Source: Leptolyngbya sp. SIO4C5 (GTDB lineage Bacteria; Cyanobacteriota; Cyanobacteriia; Phormidesmidales; Phormidesmidaceae). Taken from it: 11,359 nucleotides of DNA. How positions within the stretch are numbered: the stretch's first letter is position 1; each line of letters starts with the position of its first letter. Below the pieces are notes generated by a model, which was given only the letters and a program-made list of their open reading frames with translations, ran no database searches and was not told where the DNA came from. A program made the translations under genes and the position numbers. Shown one piece after another: positions 6,258-11,359 of the stretch. The DNA lies in NCBI GenBank assembly GCA_010671965.1, contig JAAHIC010000077.1, positions 1-11,359 on the forward strand. The letters run 5' to 3'.

Positions 6258-8405
6258 CTATAACGCCAGCGGTTCTGGGGGTTCAGCAGGGACAGAGGCT
6301 GTTGGCGTTTCATCTGTAGCAGATACATAGCCATAGGTTCCGCCTACCCCCACAGGCGTATACACCACTAACATGGATGACTCCCAGTGCTTATGGGCGA
6401 TCGCCTCTGGTTCCCGGTGCATGATCCACTTGCCCTGGCGCTGACGGCGACGGGCAGGCAGTACCAGCAGATCATTCTCGCTGAAGCCTTCAGAAACTCG
6501 GCGGACAAAGTTACCACGCACTTCTTTGACACTGGCGGTTTCAGGAAAGCGATCGCGCCAGTTGACCTTAGGCTGTCGCGTCTTTGGCCCGCTCCACACC
6601 ATCAATATTGCCAGCGGCGCTTTGAGTTCTTCTGCGAGCTGCTGCGCCACTACAATTGCCAACTCATTGGCAGCTGAAAGAATGCGAATCGCCGGCATTG
6701 CCAGCAGCACCCGCTGCACGTTTTCAATGGGCTTAGGAAACCGAGCGATCAAAACGGGCGTTGTGGCCTGATTGACCACGTTGTCAATCACATCACCAAA
6801 CAGGCTGTCTCGGTAGGTAGAATAGCCCTTCCAACCGCAGACAATTAGGCTGGCCTGGCGCTCAGCCGCTGTGCGAATAACGCCACGATCAATGCTGTCA
6901 TCAACGCGGCCAATGGTTTCGACCTCCACCACAGCGCTGTGAGCTACGTTCTCTGCTGTAGCCAGAAGCTGCTGCTGTCTGAGCTGCTCTGCTGTTGAGA
7001 TTGCACCGTGGCGATCGGAGAGAACATGCAGCGGCAGTAATGTTCCCTTCATCCGCTTCGAGAGCAAAATCGCCAGGTTGAGCAAATTATCCTCAGTGCT
7101 GGGGTTAGCCACAGGCACTAAAATCCGCTTGCCCCATTCCACCGCCGCCTCGCTTTCGGTCGTCTTTTGGGGAGCGACCGGCTGCACTTGGGTTCCCCAG
7201 CGTTCCGTAATCCAGGGAGAGGCAATGCAGCTTACTAAAATCATGGCGATAATGCCGTTGACCGTCGCCTCATCAACAATTTTCAGGTTGAAAGCCACCG
7301 TAATAGCTGCCAGGGTAGAAGCAGCTTGAGCTACCGATAGGCCAAACACCGTCATGCTGCTGGGAAACGTCCAGCCAAACACCTTACCTGACCCCCAAGC
7401 CGATAAAAATTTACTCAGCAACTCCGCCACAATAATGACAGAGGCGACTAGCAGCGACTTCGGCTCTCGAAAAAGAATCAGCGGGTCCACCAGCATTCCT
7501 ACTGAGATTAGGAAAAATGGCACGAACAGCGTATTGCCAATAAACTGAATTCGGTTCATCAGCGGGCTAAGCGTCGGAATTTGCTGGGTAATAGCAACGC
7601 CTACTAAAAACGCCCCCACAATTGGCTCTACTTCAATCAGTCCGGCGATATAAGACACGACAAACAGCGCCGCTAGCACAAAGACAAATTCAGCCCCCTC
7701 ATCATGGCCAAATTTACGGAAAAACCATCGGCCCAAACGCGGTACGCCCCATAGCGTAGCAAACGTAAAAATGATGAGCGACGGAATTAAAAACAGCCAA
7801 AAGCTCAGGGTTAAATCCCCTTCTTGGGCTTTAACAACCACGGCCAAGACCAGCAGCGCCAGAACGTTGGTAATCAAGGTGCCGCCTAAGGTTGCGGTAA
7901 TCGCAGGCACGCGCATAATGCCCAGCTTGCTCAGAATGGGCAGGGCCACCAGCGTGTGAGAGGCCAAACAGGAAGCCACTAACACCGCAGCCAAGGCACC
8001 ATATCCCATCAGCATCAGTGCCCCAGTCCCGATCGCCATCGGCACTAAGAATGTTGCCAGCCCAAAGCCGATTGCCGACTTGGCGTTGCGCTTCAAATCG
8101 TCCAGGCTGGTTTCCAAACCGCCTAAAAACATTAGAAACAGCAGCCCAACCGTTCCAAGCAGCACAATAGTCTCGTCGCGCTCTAGCAGGTTGAGGCCGT
8201 GGGGGCCGACTACCACACCCGCTAAGATGAGGCCGACAATGCCCGGCAGTCGCAACCGCTCAAAGATCAGCGGTGCCACCAGCATGATCCCAACAATGAC
8301 TAGAAAAACAGTCACCGGATCTTGAATAGGCTGATTCAAAATTCCCAAGGTGGGAACATGCCAAAATGAGTCCCAAACCCAGCCCCAAGAGAGCATAAGC
8401 GCCAC
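6258..8405 (-). CDS. CPA2-family cation/proton antiporter with two C-terminal USP domains
   Basis: 715 residues. Residues about 30-400 form a Na+/H+ exchanger-type membrane domain with roughly 12-13 helices: RLPGIVGLILAGVVVGPHGL (52-71), LFLMFLGGLETSLDDLKRN (89-107), ASHTLVALPILSKLG (148-162), GGTLITNVLALLVLAVV (174-190), EPIVGAFLVGVAI (260-272), FVPFFLISVGMLVD (294-307), and SVAQAASTLAAITVAFNL (357-374). Related CPA2 proteins usually have Asp in the GGTxxTD motif; here it is Asn 180 (plus-strand bases 7866-7868). Residues 425-556 are a universal stress protein module with the nucleotide-loop pattern CGWKGYSTYRDSLFGDVIDN. Residues about 564-683 are a second, more degenerate USP-like module, followed by a Pro/Ala/Glu-rich tail. 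Likely exchanges Na+ or K+ for H+, gated by the cytoplasmic USP part. The GTG start is supported by AGAGG 6 bp upstream; ATG at 8396 (residue 4) is the alternative. Divergent from the small membrane protein gene. Confidence 0.88.
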   Translation of the reverse strand: MALMLSWGWVWDSFWHVPTLGILNQPIQDPVTVFLVIVGIMLVAPLIFERLRLPGIVGLILAGVVVGPHGLNLLERDETIVLLGTVGLLFLMFLGGLETSLDDLKRNAKSAIGFGLATFLVPMAIGTGALMLMGYGALAAVLVASCLASHTLVALPILSKLGIMRVPAITATLGGTLITNVLALLVLAVVVKAQEGDLTLSFWLFLIPSLIIFTFATLWGVPRLGRWFFRKFGHDEGAEFVFVLAALFVVSYIAGLIEVEPIVGAFLVGVAITQQIPTLSPLMNRIQFIGNTLFVPFFLISVGMLVDPLILFREPKSLLVASVIIVAELLSKFLSAWGSGKVFGWTFPSSMTVFGLSVAQAASTLAAITVAFNLKIVDEATVNGIIAMILVSCIASPWITERWGTQVQPVAPQKTTESEAAVEWGKRILVPVANPSTEDNLLNLAILLSKRMKGTLLPLHVLSDRHGAISTAEQLRQQQLLATAENVAHSAVVEVETIGRVDDSIDRGVIRTAAERQASLIVCGWKGYSTYRDSLFGDVIDNVVNQATTPVLIARFPKPIENVQRVLLAMPAIRILSAANELAIVVAQQLAEELKAPLAILMVWSGPKTRQPKVNWRDRFPETASVKEVRGNFVRRVSEGFSENDLLVLPARRRQRQGKWIMHREPEAIAHKHWESSMLVVYTPVGVGGTYGYVSATDETPTASVPAEPPEPLAL

Positions 8406-8411
8406 AGTAAA

Positions 8412-8416
8412 CCTCT
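8412..8416 (-). promoter_or_regulatory. Ribosome binding site for the antiporter
   Basis: AGAGG on the minus strand, 6 bp before GTG 8405. It decides for GTG over the Met at residue 4. Confidence 0.65.
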
Positions 8417-8461
8417 GCTAATAGGAAGTACGTAAACCCACTAACCACGGATGTCAGGAAT

Positions 8462-8479
8462 TATGCGGATATTCGCATA
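8462..8479. promoter_or_regulatory. 18-bp near-perfect dyad upstream of the antiporter, possible operator
   Basis: TATGCG (8462-8467) and CGCATA (8474-8479) flank GATATT; read through, all but one base pair of the 18-bp dyad is symmetric. It lies 56 bp upstream of the antiporter GTG and 187 bp upstream of the divergent small gene. AT-rich palindromes of this size are typical targets of dimeric repressors, for example ArsR/SmtB or TetR families. No regulator gene is in the window. Confidence 0.4.
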
Positions 8480-8547
8480 TCAGCCTGACTCTGCATCTTA
8501 GGAAAAAGCTGGAGTATTCTTCACTCTCCCGGATGATAGATCTGTTT

Positions 8548-8575
8548 CTTTAACCTATATGAATCAGGGTTAAAG
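8548..8575. repeat. Inverted repeat in the divergent antiporter/small-protein spacer
   Basis: CTTTAACC (8548-8555) and GGTTAAAG (8568-8575) are perfect 8-bp arms with a 12-bp spacer. It lies 91 bp upstream of the small gene start. It may be an operator with one-turn spacing or a leader hairpin. Confidence 0.35.
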
Positions 8576-8666
8576 TTTCTTGCATCAGTGCGGGTGGCTC
8601 ACAACTTTTTGGAAGAATTGGGATAGAACCAGGAGCTAGCGTGGACCACATAACCGGGAGTAAGCT

Positions 8667-8870
8667 ATGAACGCTCGATGCATTGTATTCTCTAGCCTGA
8701 TCACCTGTCTCGTGGGCGCGATGTTGGGGCTAGGTCTAGCTGAGATCAACCGCGATCGCTACCCGTCTCAGATGCACGGGCAATATGCGATCGCGGGGGC
8801 TATGGGCGGTTTACTCATCGGCGCAGCCCAGGAAGCTCTTCGGCAAAAGGCAGAACAAGAGCTAGAGTGA
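8667..8870 (+). CDS. Small two-helix membrane protein, function unknown
   Basis: 67 residues. Residues 6-26 (IVFSSLITCLVGAMLGLGLAE) form one hydrophobic segment and about 39-54 (QYAIAGAMGGLLIGAA) a second. Both are rich in small residues (GAMLGLGLA, GAMGGLLIGA), which suits tightly packed helix hairpins. The linker is polar (NRDRYPSQMHG) and the C-terminus is charged (RQKAEQELE). It resembles short hypothetical proteins I recall from cyanobacteria, but no function is known to me. GGGAG (8656-8660) lies 6 bp before the ATG, a strong RBS, which argues for a real gene despite its size. Cys 14 in LITC is not a convincing lipobox. Transcribed away from the antiporter; a shared regulatory region is possible. 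Confidence 0.75.
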   Translation: MNARCIVFSSLITCLVGAMLGLGLAEINRDRYPSQMHGQYAIAGAMGGLLIGAAQEALRQKAEQELE

Positions 8871-8937
8871 AGCGTTTCAGACGGCTCTAACAATTTATTT
8901 TCACCTGTAACTTTGTCTTCATAGCGATCGGAAATAA

Positions 8938-8960
8938 GTAAAAGGCAGAGTTCCTTTTAC
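8938..8960 (+). terminator. Hairpin downstream of the small membrane protein gene, possible terminator
   Basis: GTAAAAGG (8938-8945) pairs perfectly with CCTTTTAC (8953-8960) across a 7-nt loop, 67 bp after the stop. The Ts are inside the stem rather than after it, so termination is uncertain. Confidence 0.4.
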
Positions 8961-9060
8961 CGCAGTGGCCTATCCCTGGACTGACAGAATTTATTAGATT
9001 AAGAGCAGCAAAGAGTCATTTGAGGCTGGGATTTTTGCCGACAAGTCCGGCTGAGGACAG

Positions 9061-9153
9061 ATGCCGAAAAAAGGTAGAAGCTCCAAATTTAGAGAAACAA
9101 GCCGTAACCCGGCTGCCAGGGTAATTGTCTTGGGGGTTCACAAGAAAAGTTAG
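9061..9153 (+). CDS. Possible 30-residue basic small protein
   Basis: An ATG frame of 30 codons with GAGG (9053-9056) 4 bp upstream. The N-terminal half is strongly basic and polar (MPKKGRSSKFRETSRNPAAR), followed by a short hydrophobic stretch (VIVLGV) and HKKS. I do not recognise it. The RBS and the composition are the only support; part of the frame overlaps the 9100-9114 hairpin, so it could equally be chance within a structured RNA. Confidence 0.25.
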   Translation: MPKKGRSSKFRETSRNPAARVIVLGVHKKS

Positions 9154-9308
9154 AATTTACGCCGTTTAAAACTCAAGACAGTCAGAGACATAGGCCAGCC
9201 CTCCCCTGCCCCCTTGCTAAGGACGGCGACAGCCGGAACAGCCTGCAGTAAATTAAAACCTCGTCAAGCGCACAAGTTCTGAGAACCAGAGATGAGCCTC
9301 GACGCTCG

Positions 9309-9338
9309 TTGACAAAGTGAACTCATAACGAGTATGAT
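9309..9338 (+). promoter_or_regulatory. dps: Sigma-70-type promoter for dps
   Basis: TTGACA (9309-9314), an 18-bp spacer and TATGAT (9333-9338): a perfect -35 and five of six -10 bases. Transcription would begin near 9345, leaving a leader of about 100 nt before ATG 9445. A small ACTC/GAGT dyad lies at the 3' end of the spacer (9321-9333) and could be an operator, though its arms are only 4 bp. Confidence 0.65.
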
Positions 9339-9431
9339 TTAGGAAGTTGAGAGCAAAGCTGCTGTCTCTGCTGAACAGACTGACTGGCACCGCTTTGCGA
9401 CTATCTGATTGTTATTGACACAGCTATCTAC

Positions 9432-9436
9432 AGGAG
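9432..9436 (+). promoter_or_regulatory. dps: Ribosome binding site fixing the dps start at ATG 9445
   Basis: AGGAG lies 8 bp before ATG 9445. A longer reading from TTG 9409 would run through this RBS and lacks one of its own. Confidence 0.8.
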
Positions 9437-9444
9437 AACGCTTC

Positions 9445-9978
9445 ATGGTTGCAACCCCAACCCGCGAATCTAAGACGTCTCGTCGCTTCTATCCCACTCG
9501 CATTGATCTACCTGCCGATACCCGCGTTCAGGTCGTCGATCTACTCAATCAGACTTTAGCGGCAACCCTAGATCTCAAAACCCAAACCAAGCAGGCCCAT
9601 TGGAACGTCAAGGGTATGGACTTCTATCAGCTACACGAGCTATTTGATGAAATGGCAACTGAGCTAGAAGAGTATGTAGACATGGTGGCCGAGCGCGTGA
9701 CGGCTCTGGGCGGCACGGCTATGGGCACTGCCCGCATGGCGGCTAGCGGCTCAATTCTGCCGGAATATCCGGTTGATGCCATCATGGGCGACGAGCATGT
9801 GACGGCTCTGGCCGAGCGCTATGCGGCCTATGCTAAGCACCTGCGTCAGGCTATTGATACAACTGACGAGGCGGGCGACGCGGATACAGCCGATCTCTAC
9901 ACCGAGATTTCTCGTACTGCCGATATGCGCCTGTGGTTCTTAGAGGCTCATTTGGTGAAGAAATCCGATGTGAGCTAG
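9445..9978 (+). CDS. dps: Dps family ferritin-like DNA-protection protein
   Basis: Forms 12-subunit shells that oxidise Fe(II), usually with H2O2, and store the iron, so limiting hydroxyl radical damage; many members also bind DNA. The 177-residue protein has a basic, flexible N-terminus (about 1-24, with RESKTSRR) and a four-helix ferritin fold. All five inter-subunit ferroxidase ligands are present with Listeria Dps spacing: His 52 and Trp 53 (QAHWNVKG), His 64 and Asp 68 (YQLHELFDEM), and Asp 79 and Glu 83 (YVDMVAER). The following RVTALGG is typical. Helix 4 holds TADLYTEISRTADMRLWFLEAHL. Length is within the family range. Its own promoter with a leader of about 100 nt and a strong terminator make it a single-gene unit. 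Stress regulation is likely from the family, but no specific regulator site is identified. Confidence 0.93.
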   Translation: MVATPTRESKTSRRFYPTRIDLPADTRVQVVDLLNQTLAATLDLKTQTKQAHWNVKGMDFYQLHELFDEMATELEEYVDMVAERVTALGGTAMGTARMAASGSILPEYPVDAIMGDEHVTALAERYAAYAKHLRQAIDTTDEAGDADTADLYTEISRTADMRLWFLEAHLVKKSDVS

Positions 9979-10063
9979 TGATTGAGTCGTGATGGGTGAG
10001 TTTAGTCAGGCTTTGCCATAGGCAGACAGATAGGCTCTACCCGGCCCGTTAGCTCTTTTTTTG

Positions 10064-10097
10064 ACCTCCTTTTTCTGACTTGGGAAAGGAGGTTTTT
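10064..10097 (+). terminator. Strong intrinsic terminator of dps
   Basis: ACCTCCTTT (10064-10072) pairs with AAAGGAGGT (10085-10093), and the stem can extend inward by three more pairs including two G-U. Five Ts (10093-10097) follow. It lies 85 bp after the dps stop. Confidence 0.88.
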
Positions 10098-10161
10098 GAG
10101 CTGAATTTGCTATCAGCTACAGCTTAGGTTTTGGAGGATGGTCAGGAATAGAGCGATCCCC

Positions 10162-10181
10162 GCAGTCTGCGTCAGGACTGC
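10162..10181 (+). repeat. Short inverted repeat upstream of the response regulator
   Basis: GCAGTC (10162-10167) and GACTGC (10176-10181) with an 8-nt loop, about 85 bp before the gene. Role unknown. Confidence 0.25.
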
Positions 10182-10206
10182 CGGATCTTTAGTTACTCAG
10201 CATTTT

Positions 10207-10241
10207 TTGTTGAAACTGAAGCCGCCTCATTAGGATAGAAT
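10207..10241 (+). promoter_or_regulatory. Possible promoter of the response regulator gene
   Basis: TTGTTG (10207-10212), 18 bp, TAGGAT (10231-10236); an overlapping reading is TTGAAA (10210-10215) with TAGAAT (10236-10241) at 20 bp. Both are imperfect. Position, 25-30 bp before the ATG, would give a short leader. Confidence 0.35.
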
Positions 10242-10265
10242 CGCACTCAATTTTCGCAGCGAGAG

Positions 10266-10706
10266 ATGGAAAGCCCTGTTAAGCCCCGGCTGATTTTAGT
10301 CATCGAAAATAGCCTTGAACACCAACGGCTGATTGAGGCCGTTTTTCAAGAAAGTACCGTACCGCACAAAATTGTCGCGATCGCCGATGGTGAACAGGCC
10401 CTCAATTTTCTTTATCGACAGGGGGAGTACAGAACAGCAGCTCGCCCCGATCTGATTCTATTGGATCTAGATTTGCCTGCCAAAGACGGGCGGGAACTTC
10501 TCGCAGAAATCAAAGCAGCGCCACAGCTCAAGCGGATTCCAACCGTGGTCTTGACCCTCTGCGATCGCCCAGAAGACGTGCTAAAAACCTACACCCTGCA
10601 GGGAAACTGCTACGTGCTCAAATCAGCCGACTTCGATCAACTGTTTCAGATTGTTAAACGAATCGAAGAATTTTGGTTGGGAGTTGTAACGCTGCCACTA
10701 GAGTAA
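10266..10706 (+). CDS. Rcp1-like single-domain response regulator
   Basis: 146 residues, a lone CheY-like receiver with no output domain. It closely resembles Synechocystis Rcp1, the partner of phytochrome Cph1: QGEYRTAARPDLILLDLDLP (52-71), KDGRELLAEIKAAPQLKRIP (73-92), VVLTLCDRPEDV (94-105), CYVLKS (115-120), and a C-terminus ending FWLGVVTLPLE, like the FWLETVTLP end of Rcp1. Phospho-acceptor Asp 67, Thr 97 and Lys 119 are in place. The N-terminal acidic pair that holds Mg2+ (ED in Rcp1's LLVEDS) is Glu 14-Asn 15 here (LVIENS), so one acidic ligand is lost. The next gene, 456 bp downstream, begins a phytochrome, making a photoreceptor/regulator pair likely. The RBS is weak (GAGAG directly before ATG). 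Confidence 0.88.
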   Translation: MESPVKPRLILVIENSLEHQRLIEAVFQESTVPHKIVAIADGEQALNFLYRQGEYRTAARPDLILLDLDLPAKDGRELLAEIKAAPQLKRIPTVVLTLCDRPEDVLKTYTLQGNCYVLKSADFDQLFQIVKRIEEFWLGVVTLPLE

Positions 10707-10935
10707 GACTACTCCTAGAGTTAACTTTTGTTTAGGCAGGCTGATTTTTGTAAGCAAAAAAGAATATTTAAACGGCAATGAAGTCAGTAAATTTTCAACA
10801 ATTAGTCTGGCTGATTTTTTAGAATCTTTTAATAAAGCCTGCAAGCGACTTGGCTCTCTTCTCCAGGACGCTTATAAAAACTTCATTGAGACATCTCAGT
10901 TGATGCCGCCATCTCTATTGAGAAGTATTAACTAA
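10702..10935 (+). pseudogene. Open frame of 78 codons without a standard early start; possible remnant or non-ATG small gene
   Basis: In the frame of 10750 no stop occurs from 10702 to TAA 10933-10935, although this stretch is AT-rich. The later part is protein-like: SKKEYLNGNEVSKFSTISL, then ADFLESFNKACKRLGSLLQD and AYKNFIETSQLMPPSLLRSI, with an amphipathic helix. No ATG, GTG or TTG occurs in the first 66 codons; the only non-standard candidates are CTG 10741 and ATT 10744, the latter 7 bp after AGG (10734-10736). I do not recognise the sequence. It may be a truncated gene end, a gene with an unusual start, or chance. Confidence 0.3.
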
Positions 10936-10946
10936 AAAAGATTTTT

Positions 10947-10961
10947 GCAATTGATAATTGC
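10947..10961 (+). repeat. Hairpin after the 78-codon open frame
   Basis: Perfect 6-bp arms GCAATT and AATTGC with a 3-nt loop, 11 bp after the TAA at 10933-10935. There is no proper T-tract after it, so it is at most a weak terminator. Confidence 0.25.
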
Positions 10962-11151
10962 GTTCTTTCAAGCTGGTTGCTGAGAGCTAAGCGATCGCTA
11001 CTCAGGCTCAATTCGGAGACAAAATCTCTGCTCTATAGTGAACGAAGGCAGGTTTTGATCTCGTTATTGCTGTTCCCCTTTAAGCTGAAGCCTTATGTTG
11101 CGTTTGATCGTATTTAGCTATTTATTTTGTGAACTCTTCTTTCTGGTCGCT

Positions 11152-11156
11152 GGAGG
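11152..11156 (+). promoter_or_regulatory. Ribosome binding site of the phytochrome gene
   Basis: GGAGG, 6 bp before ATG 11163, is a near-ideal Shine-Dalgarno and fixes the start. Confidence 0.85.
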
Positions 11157-11162
11157 CCAATC

Positions 11163-11359
11163 ATGAGCAAACTTCTGGAAAACCAAGCTATTAATCTGAC
11201 TCGGCTGAAGCGGCCCGAAATTCATACCCTAGGGCAGATACAGCCTCATGGCATTTTGCTGGTTTTGCAAGAGCCTAATCTCAATATCCTGCAGATTAGC
11301 CGCAATGCTGCGGCAGCCTTTGGCCGGGGTCTCGACGACATCATCGGCCAGTCCCGCTT
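11163..11359 (+). CDS. Phytochrome-type photoreceptor, N-terminal 65 codons; 3' end outside window
   Basis: The visible residues are the start of the phytochrome PAS (PAS_2) domain: LKRPEIHTLGQIQPHG (15-30), ILLVLQEPNLNILQISRNAA (31-50), then FGRGLDDIIGQS. Cph1 of Synechocystis has the parallel IHTAHLIQPHGLVVVLQEPDL. Bacteriophytochromes that attach biliverdin carry a Cys a few residues before the IHIPGxIQPHG motif; no Cys occurs in the visible part here. That fits a Cph1-type protein attaching phycocyanobilin through a GAF-domain Cys, which is beyond the window, as is any histidine kinase module. Together with the Rcp1-like gene upstream it suggests a light-responsive two-component pair. The regulator precedes the receptor here, separated by 456 bp. 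The start is secure. Confidence 0.82.
   Translation, partial: MSKLLENQAINLTRLKRPEIHTLGQIQPHGILLVLQEPNLNILQISRNAAAAFGRGLDDIIGQSR

Larger units (their letters stand above)
8871..9444. other. Long spacer before dps: hairpins, a possible 30-codon ORF and the dps promoter
   Basis: 574 bp. It contains an 8-bp stem at 8938-8960, a possible small ORF at 9061-9153, an AGCCG-TAACC-CGGCT hairpin (9100-9114), a short TCTTG/CAAGA stem (9129-9146), and the promoter at 9309-9338 (entered separately). I compared the structured part with cobalamin, cyclic-di-AMP and glycine riboswitch motifs from memory and saw no match. Nothing else gene-like is visible. Confidence 0.55.
24..10998. repeat. HIP1 octamers (GCGATCGC), 20 copies dispersed through the window
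   Basis: Copies begin at 24, 117, 699, 993, 1827, 3115, 3403, 4060, 4323, 5369, 5595, 5799, 5868, 6397, 6549, 8752, 8787, 10377, 10561 and 10991. All but two (4060 in the convergent gap, 10991 in a spacer) are in coding DNA. The density is the hallmark of many cyanobacterial genomes. None occurs in the AT-rich 4597-5278 spacer. Confidence 0.95.
10707..11162. other. Spacer between response regulator and phytochrome
   Basis: 456 bp. It contains the 78-codon open frame entered above, a hairpin GCAATT-GAT-AATTGC (10947-10961), a HIP1 site (10991-10998) and a TATAGT (11034-11039) resembling a -10 box without a good -35. The separate spacer suggests the photoreceptor can be transcribed apart from the regulator. 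No complete known gene is visible. Confidence 0.5.

Noticed and set aside
8260..8448. Minus-strand frame over the antiporter start
   Set aside because: Different frame from the antiporter, and the antiporter start has its own RBS.
9000..9150. Riboswitch in the dps upstream spacer
   Set aside because: GCCG/CGGC and AGCCG/CGGCT stems are present, but I could not match them to conserved cores of cobalamin, cyclic-di-AMP or glycine riboswitches.
9415..9443. Perfect TTGACA at 9415-9420 as the dps -35 box
   Set aside because: The matching -10 would fall at about 9438-9443, on top of the RBS and start, with no TATAAT-like sequence. The 9309-9338 promoter is better placed.
9409..9444. N-terminal extension of dps from TTG 9409
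   Set aside because: AGGAG at 9432-9436 gives a proper RBS for ATG 9445, and the extension has none.
1..11359. CRISPR arrays, tRNA or rRNA genes, insertion sequences, prophage or defence island
   Set aside because: No regularly spaced direct repeats, tRNA-like cloverleaf, transposase or terminal repeats were seen; the truncated HTH-TIR gene alone is not a defence system.

Overview
The window is chromosomal DNA from a cyanobacterium. The 8-mer GCGATCGC (HIP1) occurs 20 times in 11.4 kb, where a fraction of one copy is expected by chance. The gene families agree with this: an Rcp1-like response regulator, the start of a phytochrome, a cyanobacterial-type HD protein, a cation antiporter fused to USP domains, and an N-terminal HTH module common in cyanobacterial signalling proteins. 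The genus cannot be fixed from sequence alone.

Layout. (a) 2-2255, plus strand: the C-terminal two thirds of glpD (FAD glycerol-3-phosphate dehydrogenase), a hairpin-rich 205-bp spacer, then gpsA (NAD(P)-dependent glycerol-3-phosphate dehydrogenase). The two enzymes run the glycerol-3-phosphate/DHAP step in opposite directions. (b) 2611-4047, plus: an MFS sugar transporter of the GPH/sucrose-transporter type. (c) 4069-4596, minus: a short protein with the HTH module and only the front half of a TIR-like domain, convergent with the transporter. (d) 4597-5278: a 682-bp AT-rich spacer holding several dyad-symmetric sites. (e) 5279-6115, plus: an HD-superfamily protein whose HD signature reads QD. 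(f) 6258-8405, minus: a CPA2 cation/proton antiporter with two C-terminal USP modules; it converges on the HD gene across a bidirectional terminator. (g) 8667-8870, plus: a small two-helix membrane protein, divergent from the antiporter. (h) 9445-9978, plus: a Dps ferritin-like protein with a clear promoter and a strong terminator. (i) 10266-10706, plus: an Rcp1-like single-domain response regulator. (j) 11163-11359, plus: the first 65 codons of a phytochrome-type photoreceptor, cut by the window end.

The genes fall into small functional groups (glycerophospholipid precursor supply, transport, ion homeostasis, iron and oxidative stress, red/far-red light signalling) rather than one operon. 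Most have their own spacer, and terminators are visible after the HD/antiporter pair and after dps.

No complete new defence or mobile system is evident. The most interesting points are three proteins with a substitution at a usually critical acidic or metal-ligand position (HD protein His to Gln, antiporter Asp to Asn, response regulator Asp to Asn), the truncated HTH-TIR gene, a 78-codon open frame without a standard start between the response regulator and the phytochrome, and several dyads and hairpins in the spacers.
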